The notes under the pieces were generated by a model. The model worked only from the letters and a program-made list of their open reading frames with translations. It searched no databases and was not told the DNA's origin. Positions 1 through 7,466 of a stretch of 13,253 nucleotides of DNA are shown here, piece after piece. The stretch covers positions 1 to 13,253 of the forward strand of contig NZ_CAMYEZ010000052.1 of assembly GCF_947254915.1 (NCBI RefSeq), given 5' to 3'. The position numbers and the translations under genes were made by a program. The stretch comes from an uncultured Porphyromonas sp. Its GTDB lineage: Bacteria; Bacteroidota; Bacteroidia; Bacteroidales; Porphyromonadaceae. The stretch's first letter is position 1, and each line of letters opens with the position of its first letter.

Positions 1-3000
1 CGCCTCGCGAACATAGCCATTGTCTGTAAAGCCAAAGGCAAAGGCAAGGCCTGGAGCCATCATGCCCTGCATTGGGTAGCCCTGCCCGCCTGCAGCCTTG
101 ATGTCGGGGAGGAAGCCGGGCAAGTGCAGCGACGAGGTACGGGTGTAGGTGAGGGAGATGTCGCGCAGGAAGGTGAGCAAGGAGATACCCGCATCAATGT
201 ATGGGTAGAGACGCTCCATGCGCATCTCACGAGCTTTGTCGGCAGCGTAGACGTTGACCCGGATCGTGACAGAGTCGGTGCCTGTAACGGTGATGCTGTT
301 GGGATTGACCACAGCATACTTGACAGGGTAGTTGTGTCCGAGCGAATCCTTAGCGGTCACCTCGGGCTTAGCACTGCCGAGCTGGTGGTTGATGGTAATC
401 GTCGTGTCGGGGCGTAGGACCACCTCTTTGGTAAAGCGCAATGGCGCAGGCTTCTTGCGCTGTGAGGCTGCGGAAGCTTTGTCTGCAGACTCCTGATCAG
501 AGCGACTAGCACGAGTATCTCGGCGAGCGACGGAGCGGTTGTTTCGGCTGCTGCTCTTGTTCTGTCGCTTCTCGTAATCTTTGTACCAGTCGAACTTACG
601 GTAGAGTGTTTGGAAGAGGATGTTGACCCGTCCATCGAGCTTCATTTGGTTGCGCACCACATTGCCCATGGAGGCGCCCTGCTGGGTCAAGGCTCCTCGG
701 TCCCAATTGTACGAAGCCATATAGGTGGCGGTGGCTGAGACGAAGTCCATAAAGGGAATGAGTGCGAGCGGGAGCGTGTAGGTAGCGTTGGCAGTCTGGT
801 TGTACTGCATCGGGAGCCCCCAACTGCGTATGCTCTGCCAGACGGAGTCGCGCCATAGCGTGTAGTCGTCGGGGGCTAGCTCACGATTGACCTGTACGTG
901 TGGCTCTACGATGCGGGCATTGGTGCCAGAGTTAAAGGAGAGCTTGAGGTTGGTCGTGGGGTTCCAAACAATGTTTGCGGCACGCTGCCAGACGAAGTTC
1001 TGCACGAAGGTAGCTGGTAGCGACCAGTCAGCCACCGCTCCTCCGCCAGGCATGAGGTTGCGCACCTGATGCTCGCTGTAGTTGCGCAGGATGGAGCTGT
1101 TGAAAGCAAGTCGTGAGGGGAGATAGTTGATCTGATAACCTCTCAGCGTCGAGGTGACCGTGCGGACAGCCTCGGAGGCGTTCTTACCTTGCTGGAGCTT
1201 GTCAAAAGGCTTCCACGGAGCCACCACGGGCGTATACTGATACTGCGCCGTAGCTTGCCACGTGCGATTGCGGTCGTAGACAATCTCGGGGCTGTTCTTC
1301 TCGTCCCAAGACATCGAGTAGCCGAGCGTAATGTTGGCTGGGTCGTACGGCATCGGGGTCTTGCTCTGTATGTTGACCCCCACATTGGAGAGCGACAGCG
1401 CATGAGCCTGGGTACGTGTCAGTGCCATCGTCTTGATGGAGTCACGTACCGACTCGTTGGCAGCATTGTCGAGTGCCTCCGTGAGGAGCAGGTCTTGGTC
1501 TAGCGGGTTGTACTGCGGACGGATCACTTCGTCTTGGTAGCTGTAGTAGAGCGGTATGCGCACTTTCGCTTTCTCGGGGAAGAACTTACCCAGCTCTACC
1601 TGCGTTGAGAGGTTGAGGAAGCCGGTATCTTCTAGCTGTCTCTGCGCAAGAGACTGATCGAGTGCGCCAAAGCCCGCCGTACGGTAAGAGCCTCGGGCAC
1701 TAAACGAACCTAGATCGCTCAGCTGCACCTGCAGATCGGCATTGGTCGCCCAGCCGCCCTGCTCTTGGTACTCGCTCAGGCGTAGCTCATTGACCCAGAT
1801 CTCGGCACTCTTGATCTGACCAGCGCTGTTTCGCACACCGATCATGATGGTCTTGACATTGCTCAGCGAGGGATTACCCATCACGGTGACGGTGTTGCGA
1901 GGACGCTCAGCGTCGGGCACCGAGTAAGGCGTGTAGAGATCCGTCTCGCCATTAGCCTGCGCAGCGTTGCGTCGCATCTTGAGTCCCGTGAGAAGGTCAA
2001 AGCGAAAGTCTACTTTATTGTCCCGTGGCCAAACCATCTCTCGGTCCTTAGCATTGTCACTGTAAGTGCCGAAGGGGGTCAGCTCGAGGGGAACGCTGTA
2101 TTCGTAATAGTTGTTCGTGTAGTCAGAGCCTAAGCGGAGGAAAGCGGTCATCTCGCCATTACCCGTGGGCGTCCCCTCCTCGGGAAGCTCCTCGGCATGG
2201 ACAAATAGCTCGATGCGCTTGTAGCGACGTAGGTCTAGTCCCGTGTTCTTGTAGACAGCTCGTGCATCGCCTGGAGCTAGTCGCTTGATGCGTAAGCTGA
2301 GCGACTGCTCGTTCTGACGAATGGCTTGCGCCTGACTGGGGCTGACGCTACGAGAGACTCCTGGCGGAAGGATATAGTTGATCGGCTTGCGGTCACCGTT
2401 CTCCTCAATGTTGACCGTATTGACCTCCATCGTGCCGTTAGATATAGGCGTGACGGAGGGAGCGTGTAGCGGGCGGTCATACTGTCGCCACTCGCCACGC
2501 ACCATCTTAAAGGTACCGAAGCGCAAGACCACAGGCTTGTCCCACTGCGTCAGGTAAAGGCGCATGAAGCGAATACTCTTGAGGTCGGCTATGCCCCCTA
2601 CCCTGCGGGTCGGCTCTCGTACGGGGATCTTGAACTGATACCACTTGACCGTCTCTTGCTTGCCGTTCGCTAGCTTCACATTGACCGAGCGCTCGTCAAC
2701 GATGTAGTTGCGCCCCACCTGCATCTCGGCAGGCGAGAGCGCTATCTCGTACTCGAAGTAACGCTCCTGCTCGTTGAGTGTGTTGTCTTGGTTGATGTCC
2801 TCCACATCAGGCACGACACGGCTCGCCACGCTGTAGGAGCCCGTCTCATTGGTTGCCTCAGCACTATTACCCTCGACCCCGTTGTAGTACTTGTATCGCT
2901 CGAGGATCGGCGACTGTAGCTGGTCATACCGCTCATCACGGTAGTGGCGGAAGCTATCACCCGCCGGATCATTCAGCGGACTCATCGGGTCGCCCTGCCA

Positions 3001-6000
3001 CTGCTCGAGCACTTCGCCCGACACCTTGCCACGGATTGCGGAGAGATAGTTGGCATAAGCGGGGAAAGCTTTCTCCTGCTCAGAGCTTAGCCCATTGAAG
3101 CCCACATCTTGCTTGCTACGCGCCCCAGCGGCATTGTCAAAAGAGTAGCCAGCCGTCTGACGAATAGGCACGCGCCCCCAGACCGTCTCAATGGTTGCCG
3201 AGGGGTCATCGTTGAGCGGCATACCATTCTCAAAGAACTTCTTCTCATCCTTCAGCACCTCCTCCGACACCTCGCCCAGGTTGAAGAAGAGCTTGCCACT
3301 CGTCGGTGCCGTCTCGGGATAGATGAAGGGATCCATCATCCAGAACTCAATGTACTCGATATTGGCTGCCTCAAAGTCGCTTTGGTCTATCTTGCGCATC
3401 ATACCGCCCCAGTTCTCCATTGGGTTGGCGAGCTTACCATCGCTACCGACCTGATCGCTGTTGAGGTTGTACGGACCACGCTCATTGGGATAGTAAGCGA
3501 GGCAGAGCGTCTGGAGGTAAGACTGCTGAGCAAAGTTCTCATCTCTATAGGGGAATAGCTCCGCCATACGCACCTCTCGCGAGTAATGGTTCGAGAGCAT
3601 GTCGGGATTGTTCCGCAGATAAGAGGGTGTCAGCGAAGAGCCAGCACGGTTCAGCATTGGGTCTATGTAAAACCAGTTGAGCAAAGCTCGCCTATTGCCG
3701 TAGCGCAGATCATTGACCATTCGAGCCTCGGGGAAGAGATCCGCCGCCCCGTCCGCTGGGTCGTGCCACGGCGTAGAGCTGAGCATCCAGGCGTAGGGGT
3801 TCAGCAAGTCAATGCTACTTTGCGAAGTCTCGAAGTCGTCAATATAGCTATGTCCCTTGGTGTAGCGCCCCTCGTAGTGCCCTGGGATCAGGTGGGCAAA
3901 CTCCATGTTGAGCGCAATCTCCGACGGCTTGGTCAAGTCTAGGAGCGGGATGTAGTCTAGGATACGCGTCAGCCACTGAGACTCGGTGCGCCACGAGAGA
4001 TTAAGTCCCCAAAGGCTGTTTTGCATTGACTCACGTCCCATGGCAGGCTTGGCAGTCAGTGGCATCTCGCTGAGATACATAAAGGTACCGCCCAGCGTTA
4101 AGTTTGGCGTAAAGTGATAGTTCAGATCCAGTCCCAGCACCGTCTTGCGCTGCAAGTTGAGGAAGCCCCTATTCTCCAGAGAGACATCAACACGCGTGCC
4201 ACTGTTGAGGATTGCCTCGTTGAGGATCGTGACGGTACCCATGGCGTAGTTGACCGTATAGTCCACATTCTCCACGAGCGTCGCTCCGCCAGCCGTCACA
4301 CGCACCGACCCCGGGGTAACATTCATCGCCCCGAGCGAGATCTGCCCGCTATTTGCCGCTTGGTACTCGCCTCGCAAGATAAACTTATCGCGCTCGGCCA
4401 CCTGCTGCGCTGCGACCATCGTCGTATCGTAGATCTCACGATAGACGTAGCGCGCGGCAATGGCGGGTTCACCTATCTGCTCCGCCAAGTAACTACCAAA
4501 AGGCTCCGTAGAGGTAAAGATGACGAGCCCACGCTCCGCATCAACCGTATAGCCTGGTACAAAGTCAAAGACGCCATCAGGGTGTGGCTCATTGCGCGAA
4601 TCCAGACGGTCCATCCCCAAGACCCTTGTGAGGAGCTGCCCCGCCACCTTACCCTCATTGATATAAGGTACAGCGGTGCCGGTGCTATCGTTGCGGTAGA
4701 AGACATCGAGCTTGAAGTTCTCCGCTTTGAGATTGTAAACGCTACTCCCAAGGCTGTAGACGTTGCGCATCATAAACTGCCAGTAAGGAGCCGTCGGGGT
4801 CATCGATGCGCCCTTGAGTAGCTTGACAAAAAGGTTGTCCGCCGTACGATCCGATCGGTCCGAGCTAAACTCACCCACTTGATAGACCTTGCCCTGATAA
4901 GTGTACTCAAAAGCCACACCCACCACCTCATCCGGCTGGAGACGCACCTGCAGCGAGAGCGTACCGAGCTGGTCATTGATGCGGTACTCATTGGCATTCA
5001 GACGGCGAGCGCTCTCTATCTTCGTATAGTCTATACCACCACGCAGCTGCCCCTCTAGCACCTGGCTCACCTGATCCACTTGGCGCAAAGCTGGCTGTCC
5101 GAGTAGCCAACTGTAGAGCGAGTTCGCCTGATTGGCAGGCAGTCCCTGCGTCGATCCATTCGTCGTGACGCCACGAGCCGCCACACGCTCCGCCTCACCC
5201 AGGTCGGTAAAAGCGACAATGTTGCGCGCCTCGTCAAAGTTGCCCCGCTTATTGGTCACCCACACCTCGATGCGGTTGATCTTAACGCCCGAAGAGATAA
5301 AGGGCAGCGTAGACATCGCCTTGTTGTAGTGGTCTCGGAAGTAGTGCCCTAGGTAAAAGTGCCTATTCTCGTCATACTTATTGGCCGAAAACTCAAAGGG
5401 TGTCGTCTGCGCCCCACGATCTGTTGAGACGCGCTTCGTCTCCGCCTCCTGCTGGCTCACGACGAAGTCCACGTCAAGCTTGCCAAACTGCAGTTTGCTG
5501 TGAATACCGAAGAGCGACGCACCGCCCTGTATCAGCGAGTTCTTCGACTGTAGCGACACATTACCCGCCTCTAGCACCTTGATTATGTCATCCTCCTCGC
5601 CCTCGTAGGCTAGCTTGAGCTTCTTACTGTCAAAGTCAAAGGTAGCCTGCGTATTGTAGTTTAGGTTAAAGTTGAGCTTCGTACCCACCGACGCCTGCAC
5701 ATTAGCCTGGATCTTCTGATCGAAGTCAAAGAAGGTATGTCTCCGTGAGCGAATCGGTATGGAGGGATTGTCCGTGGCATTGCTCTTGACACCCATCGAC
5801 ACCTCCGCAGAGCCTTGTGTCCGCACCCGCACGCCACCCGGGCCAAAGATCTTCTCCGCAGGACCTAGCTCGAAGCCAAAGTCAAACGGGTTGAACCCCT
5901 TGCCCTGCTGCTCCTTCTCATCCTGCGCTGCACGCTCCAGGAAGTAGCTCTGCACGCCATTGCGCTCCACATAGGCAATGTACTGCTCCAGCGTGTAGGG

Positions 6001-6303
6001 GATCGGAGTGCCCACCTGCTTGCCACCCACCTTGGTAACCAGTAGATAAAGCCCCGTGGCGGGATTGTAGACGAAGTCGTGCGTCACCACGCTCGGCGTG
6101 CGCAGATCCAGAGCCGACTCCTGCTCGAGCCACTCATACGACTCAGGCGCTGTCGGCTGCACAGGGTAGCGCAGACTATCCGGCTGTGCAACACGCGCTG
6201 TAGCAGACACCGAGAGGGCTGGCATAGCGAGCAATCTCACCACACCCACCAATGCGCAGAGCAACGCCAGCCATGCACATAGTATCCTGCGCCTAGGGAT
6301 CAT
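1..6303 (-). CDS. sprA: SprA/Sov, type IX secretion outer-membrane translocon (3' end cut by window edge)
   Basis: SprA (Sov in Porphyromonas) is the giant outer-membrane beta-barrel channel through which T9SS cargo leaves the periplasm. The frame stays open for 2101 codons; I checked the frame-1 complement for stops and found none. The start at 6303 is forced on its 5' side by a TAG directly upstream. Residues 1-36 form a signal peptide (RRR, hydrophobic core, A34-T-A36 cleavage site). Family landmarks: NFNLNYNTQATFDFD at 211-225, ERGPYNL at 941-947, IEYIEFWMMDPF at 982-993, GKLFFNLGEVSEEVL at 1003-1017, SPLNDPAGDSFRHY at 1108-1121, an EF-hand-like loop at 1169-1180, NYILPPGVSR at 1309-1318, IWVNELRLSEY at 1502-1512. 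A Lys/Arg/Ser-rich linker spans about 1911-1951. Known SprA/Sov proteins are about 2400-2500 residues, so roughly 300-400 C-terminal residues should lie beyond the left edge. It follows ruvA by 78 bases, probably co-transcribed. Identification is secure. Confidence 0.96.
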   Translation of the reverse strand, partial: MIPRRRILCAWLALLCALVGVVRLLAMPALSVSATARVAQPDSLRYPVQPTAPESYEWLEQESALDLRTPSVVTHDFVYNPATGLYLLVTKVGGKQVGTPIPYTLEQYIAYVERNGVQSYFLERAAQDEKEQQGKGFNPFDFGFELGPAEKIFGPGGVRVRTQGSAEVSMGVKSNATDNPSIPIRSRRHTFFDFDQKIQANVQASVGTKLNFNLNYNTQATFDFDSKKLKLAYEGEEDDIIKVLEAGNVSLQSKNSLIQGGASLFGIHSKLQFGKLDVDFVVSQQEAETKRVSTDRGAQTTPFEFSANKYDENRHFYLGHYFRDHYNKAMSTLPFISSGVKINRIEVWVTNKRGNFDEARNIVAFTDLGEAERVAARGVTTNGSTQGLPANQANSLYSWLLGQPALRQVDQVSQVLEGQLRGGIDYTKIESARRLNANEYRINDQLGTLSLQVRLQPDEVVGVAFEYTYQGKVYQVGEFSSDRSDRTADNLFVKLLKGASMTPTAPYWQFMMRNVYSLGSSVYNLKAENFKLDVFYRNDSTGTAVPYINEGKVAGQLLTRVLGMDRLDSRNEPHPDGVFDFVPGYTVDAERGLVIFTSTEPFGSYLAEQIGEPAIAARYVYREIYDTTMVAAQQVAERDKFILRGEYQAANSGQISLGAMNVTPGSVRVTAGGATLVENVDYTVNYAMGTVTILNEAILNSGTRVDVSLENRGFLNLQRKTVLGLDLNYHFTPNLTLGGTFMYLSEMPLTAKPAMGRESMQNSLWGLNLSWRTESQWLTRILDYIPLLDLTKPSEIALNMEFAHLIPGHYEGRYTKGHSYIDDFETSQSSIDLLNPYAWMLSSTPWHDPADGAADLFPEARMVNDLRYGNRRALLNWFYIDPMLNRAGSSLTPSYLRNNPDMLSNHYSREVRMAELFPYRDENFAQQSYLQTLCLAYYPNERGPYNLNSDQVGSDGKLANPMENWGGMMRKIDQSDFEAANIEYIEFWMMDPFIYPETAPTSGKLFFNLGEVSEEVLKDEKKFFENGMPLNDDPSATIETVWGRVPIRQTAGYSFDNAAGARSKQDVGFNGLSSEQEKAFPAYANYLSAIRGKVSGEVLEQWQGDPMSPLNDPAGDSFRHYRDERYDQLQSPILERYKYYNGVEGNSAEATNETGSYSVASRVVPDVEDINQDNTLNEQERYFEYEIALSPAEMQVGRNYIVDERSVNVKLANGKQETVKWYQFKIPVREPTRRVGGIADLKSIRFMRLYLTQWDKPVVLRFGTFKMVRGEWRQYDRPLHAPSVTPISNGTMEVNTVNIEENGDRKPINYILPPGVSRSVSPSQAQAIRQNEQSLSLRIKRLAPGDARAVYKNTGLDLRRYKRIELFVHAEELPEEGTPTGNGEMTAFLRLGSDYTNNYYEYSVPLELTPFGTYSDNAKDREMVWPRDNKVDFRFDLLTGLKMRRNAAQANGETDLYTPYSVPDAERPRNTVTVMGNPSLSNVKTIMIGVRNSAGQIKSAEIWVNELRLSEYQEQGGWATNADLQVQLSDLGSFSARGSYRTAGFGALDQSLAQRQLEDTGFLNLSTQVELGKFFPEKAKVRIPLYYSYQDEVIRPQYNPLDQDLLLTEALDNAANESVRDSIKTMALTRTQAHALSLSNVGVNIQSKTPMPYDPANITLGYSMSWDEKNSPEIVYDRNRTWQATAQYQYTPVVAPWKPFDKLQQGKNASEAVRTVTSTLRGYQINYLPSRLAFNSSILRNYSEHQVRNLMPGGGAVADWSLPATFVQNFVWQRAANIVWNPTTNLKLSFNSGTNARIVEPHVQVNRELAPDDYTLWRDSVWQSIRSWGLPMQYNQTANATYTLPLALIPFMDFVSATATYMASYNWDRGALTQQGASMGNVVRNQMKLDGRVNILFQTLYRKFDWYKDYEKRQNKSSSRNNRSVARRDTRASRSDQESADKASAASQRKKPAPLRFTKEVVLRPDTTITINHQLGSAKPEVTAKDSLGHNYPVKYAVVNPNSITVTGTDSVTIRVNVYAADKAREMRMERLYPYIDAGISLLTFLRDISLTYTRTSSLHLPGFLPDIKAAGGQGYPMQGMMAPGLAFAFGFTDNGYVREA

Positions 6304-6313
6304 CTAGTGTCTG

Positions 6314-6327
6314 TCTATAATTATAGA
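6314..6327. promoter_or_regulatory. 14-bp perfect palindrome just upstream of sprA
   Basis: TCTATAATTATAGA is a perfect inverted repeat centred about 17 bases before the sprA ATG, inside the 78-base ruvA-sprA gap. With no loop it would not make a good RNA hairpin, so if functional it is more likely a protein-binding site on DNA. No Bacteroidota -7 element (TAnnTTTG) is visible in this gap, so sprA may depend on read-through from ruvA. The operator role is inference only. Confidence 0.35.
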
Positions 6328-6381
6328 GTCAGTTATGTAACGTTTGGGCGCCTGTTTTGTTGTACCCAAGCTCCCTGACAG

Positions 6382-6990
6382 CTAAAGCTGCGCCAGCGCC
6401 TGCTTGATCACCTGCTCGACAGGTGTGTCGGGCTTGACAGTCATAATCTGCTTCACCACCTTGCGCACATTGGCCTCCGCAAAGCCCAGCATCTTGAGTG
6501 CCGAGATCGCCTCCTCAGCCACCTCACGAGCAGCCCGCGAACCGATACCCGCCGTCACATCGTCACGATCTGTCAGCGTCTCGGGGAGCTTGCCCTTGAG
6601 ATCTACGATAATGCGCTGTGCCGTCTTGAGTCCGATGCCCTTGACCATCTTGAGGCGCTTATCATCGCCACTCTCGATCACCTCTGCCAGCTCCAGCGGT
6701 GCCAGACTAGAGAGGATCACACGAGCCGTAGCGGGACCCACACCAGACACGGTGATCAACTTCGCAAAGAGCGCCTGCTCCTCCCTCGTGTAGAAGCCGT
6801 ACAGATCACACACCTCTCCCTGACGCATCACCTCCGTGATCCAGAGCCGCACAGGAGCCTCACGCTCCAGCCCATGCAGCGTATCATAAGTAGAGAGCGA
6901 TATATTGACATCGTAGCCCACCCCGCTACAGTCCACATAGGCATTGGTCGGTGTGAGCGTATCTATCGTGCCACGCAAGTATGCAATCAT
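6382..6990 (-). CDS. ruvA: Holliday junction branch migration protein RuvA
   Basis: RuvA binds four-way Holliday junctions as a tetramer and loads the RuvB motor; with RuvC it resolves recombination intermediates in the cytoplasm. The 202-residue product matches the family length (E. coli 203). Domain I (about 1-64) is the OB-fold, starting MIAYLRG and ending at LYGF (63-66). Domain II carries two helix-hairpin-helix motifs, VSGVGPATA (81-89) and VKGIGLKTAQR (116-126). Domain III (about 155-202, EEAISALKMLGF onward) is the RuvB-contacting tail. The acidic pin (Glu55-Asp56 in E. coli) reads R-Q-G-E-V-C-D here (56-62): the Glu-Asp pair is lost and one residue is inserted. A TAnnTTTG site lies 29 bases upstream, and sprA follows on the same strand. 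Confidence 0.96.
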   Translation of the reverse strand: MIAYLRGTIDTLTPTNAYVDCSGVGYDVNISLSTYDTLHGLEREAPVRLWITEVMRQGEVCDLYGFYTREEQALFAKLITVSGVGPATARVILSSLAPLELAEVIESGDDKRLKMVKGIGLKTAQRIIVDLKGKLPETLTDRDDVTAGIGSRAAREVAEEAISALKMLGFAEANVRKVVKQIMTVKPDTPVEQVIKQALAQL

Positions 6991-7018
6991 AATCGTAGTA
7001 TCTAGAGGTAAATCACCG

Positions 7019-7026
7019 CAAAGTTA
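7019..7026 (-). promoter_or_regulatory. Probable -7 promoter element of ruvA
   Basis: On the minus strand this reads TAACTTTG, an exact match to the Bacteroidota -7 consensus TAnnTTTG and the same octamer found ahead of the plug gene at 11467. It ends 28 bases before the ruvA ATG, giving a leader of about 20 bases. The -33 side is weak: a TTTG exists at 7042-7039 but is only 12 bases away instead of about 19-20. Confidence 0.5.
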
Positions 7027-7067
7027 GTGGTAATTAACCAAAGGGTACGAAGCCCCCAGAGTTTCAT

Positions 7068-7093
7068 ACCGAGGAAACAAGAGTTTCCTCGGT
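7068..7093. repeat. Hairpin with 11-bp perfect arms
   Basis: Left arm ACCGAGGAAAC (7068-7078), loop AAGA, right arm GTTTCCTCGGT (7083-7093). Arms are perfectly complementary. There is no T-run directly after it on either strand, so it does not look like a simple intrinsic terminator. It lies upstream of the ruvA -7-like site and beside the tandem repeats. A dispersed palindromic repeat or a protein site are the likelier explanations. Confidence 0.6.
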
Positions 7094-7128
7094 GGAAAAT
7101 CGGAAATCTCCAGTGAGGAACGGACAAA

Positions 7129-7191
7129 TTCTTCGGAACTTTGAAATCTTTCTTCCGAAGTTTCATCTCATTCTTCCGAAGTTTTATTTCG
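7129..7191. repeat. Three tandem copies of a 21-bp repeat
   Basis: Units start at 7129, 7150 and 7171, spaced exactly 21 bp. The 14-bp core TTCTTCCGAAGTTT is identical in the second and third copies. The first reads TTCTTCGGAACTTT, differing by a paired C-to-G and G-to-C swap. The remaining 7 bp of each unit diverge. The core holds a near-palindrome (CTTCCGAAG). With no unique spacers it is not a CRISPR array. The 21-bp period equals two helical turns and also seven codons, which keeps the overlapping frame open. Confidence 0.7.
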
Positions 7192-7344
7192 CCCCTCGGT
7201 AGGGAATTTTCGTTTGCTCCGTGAAGATTTCTGATTTCCTCGGGAGAGATTGCGCTCGTGGGTGGATGTATGCGGAGTTGAGACCAGAGCGAATCTTCAT
7301 CGGATAGAGATATTTTTCGTAACTTAGCCATCTGAAAGTAGAGA

Positions 7345-7393
7345 TCTCTCTAAGCTATCAGCCGAACAACTGGCACTAGCGAAGTTAGAGAGA
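7345..7393 (+). promoter_or_regulatory. Stem-loop in presumed gyrA 5' leader
   Basis: TCTCTCTAA (7345-7353) pairs perfectly with TTAGAGAGA (7385-7393). Inside it GCTA (7354-7357) pairs with TAGC (7377-7380), and GCC (7361-7363) with GGC (7372-7374), leaving an 8-base loop and a 4-base bulge at 7381-7384. The element ends 73 bases before the gyrA ATG and lacks a following T-run. A regulatory role in the gyrA leader is inference; it depends on transcription starting upstream of 7345. Confidence 0.4.
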
Positions 7394-7466
7394 CGGACTC
7401 GCAAGGAGTATCTCCGAGTGGATCTACTAGCCTCTACGACCAAGTGAATAAAACACAATAGACTCT

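Larger units (their letters stand above)
6991..7466. other. Divergent ruvA/gyrA intergenic region
   Basis: This 476-base spacer separates minus-strand ruvA from plus-strand gyrA. It holds a ruvA -7-like element, a strong hairpin, a three-copy 21-bp tandem repeat, and a stem-loop in the presumed gyrA leader. A 13-bp segment at 7097-7109 recurs inverted at 7225-7237 (12 of 13 match), bracketing the tandem repeats. CCTCGG recurs at 7087, 7194 and 7238. I see no convincing gene. The only long frame (minus, 7331-7002, 109 codons) runs through the repeats and over the ruvA promoter-like site. No good gyrA promoter was found; TAACTTAG at 7320-7327 is one base off the -7 consensus but has no -33 partner. 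Confidence 0.6.

Noticed and set aside
4114..4821. 235-codon open frame on the plus strand, with similar ones at 3109-3558, 3586-3942 and 1189-1503
   Set aside because: All are exactly in register with sprA codons on the other strand and arise because sprA seldom uses TTA, CTA or TCA. The proteins resemble no family.
6314..6327. TATAAT inside the sprA palindrome as a sigma-70 -10 box
   Set aside because: Bacteroidota promoters use TAnnTTTG, no -35 partner is present, and the hexamer follows simply from the AT-rich palindrome.
7129..7191. Short direct repeats as a CRISPR array
   Set aside because: Units are 21 bp, head to tail with no unique spacers, and no cas gene is present.
7002..7331. 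109-codon open frame on the minus strand between ruvA and gyrA
   Set aside because: Its middle is the 21-bp tandem repeat read as seven-residue repeats (KLRKNEM, KLRKKDF, KVPKNLS), its end covers the ruvA -7-like site, and no known family is recognisable. The in-phase 21-bp period explains why it stays open.
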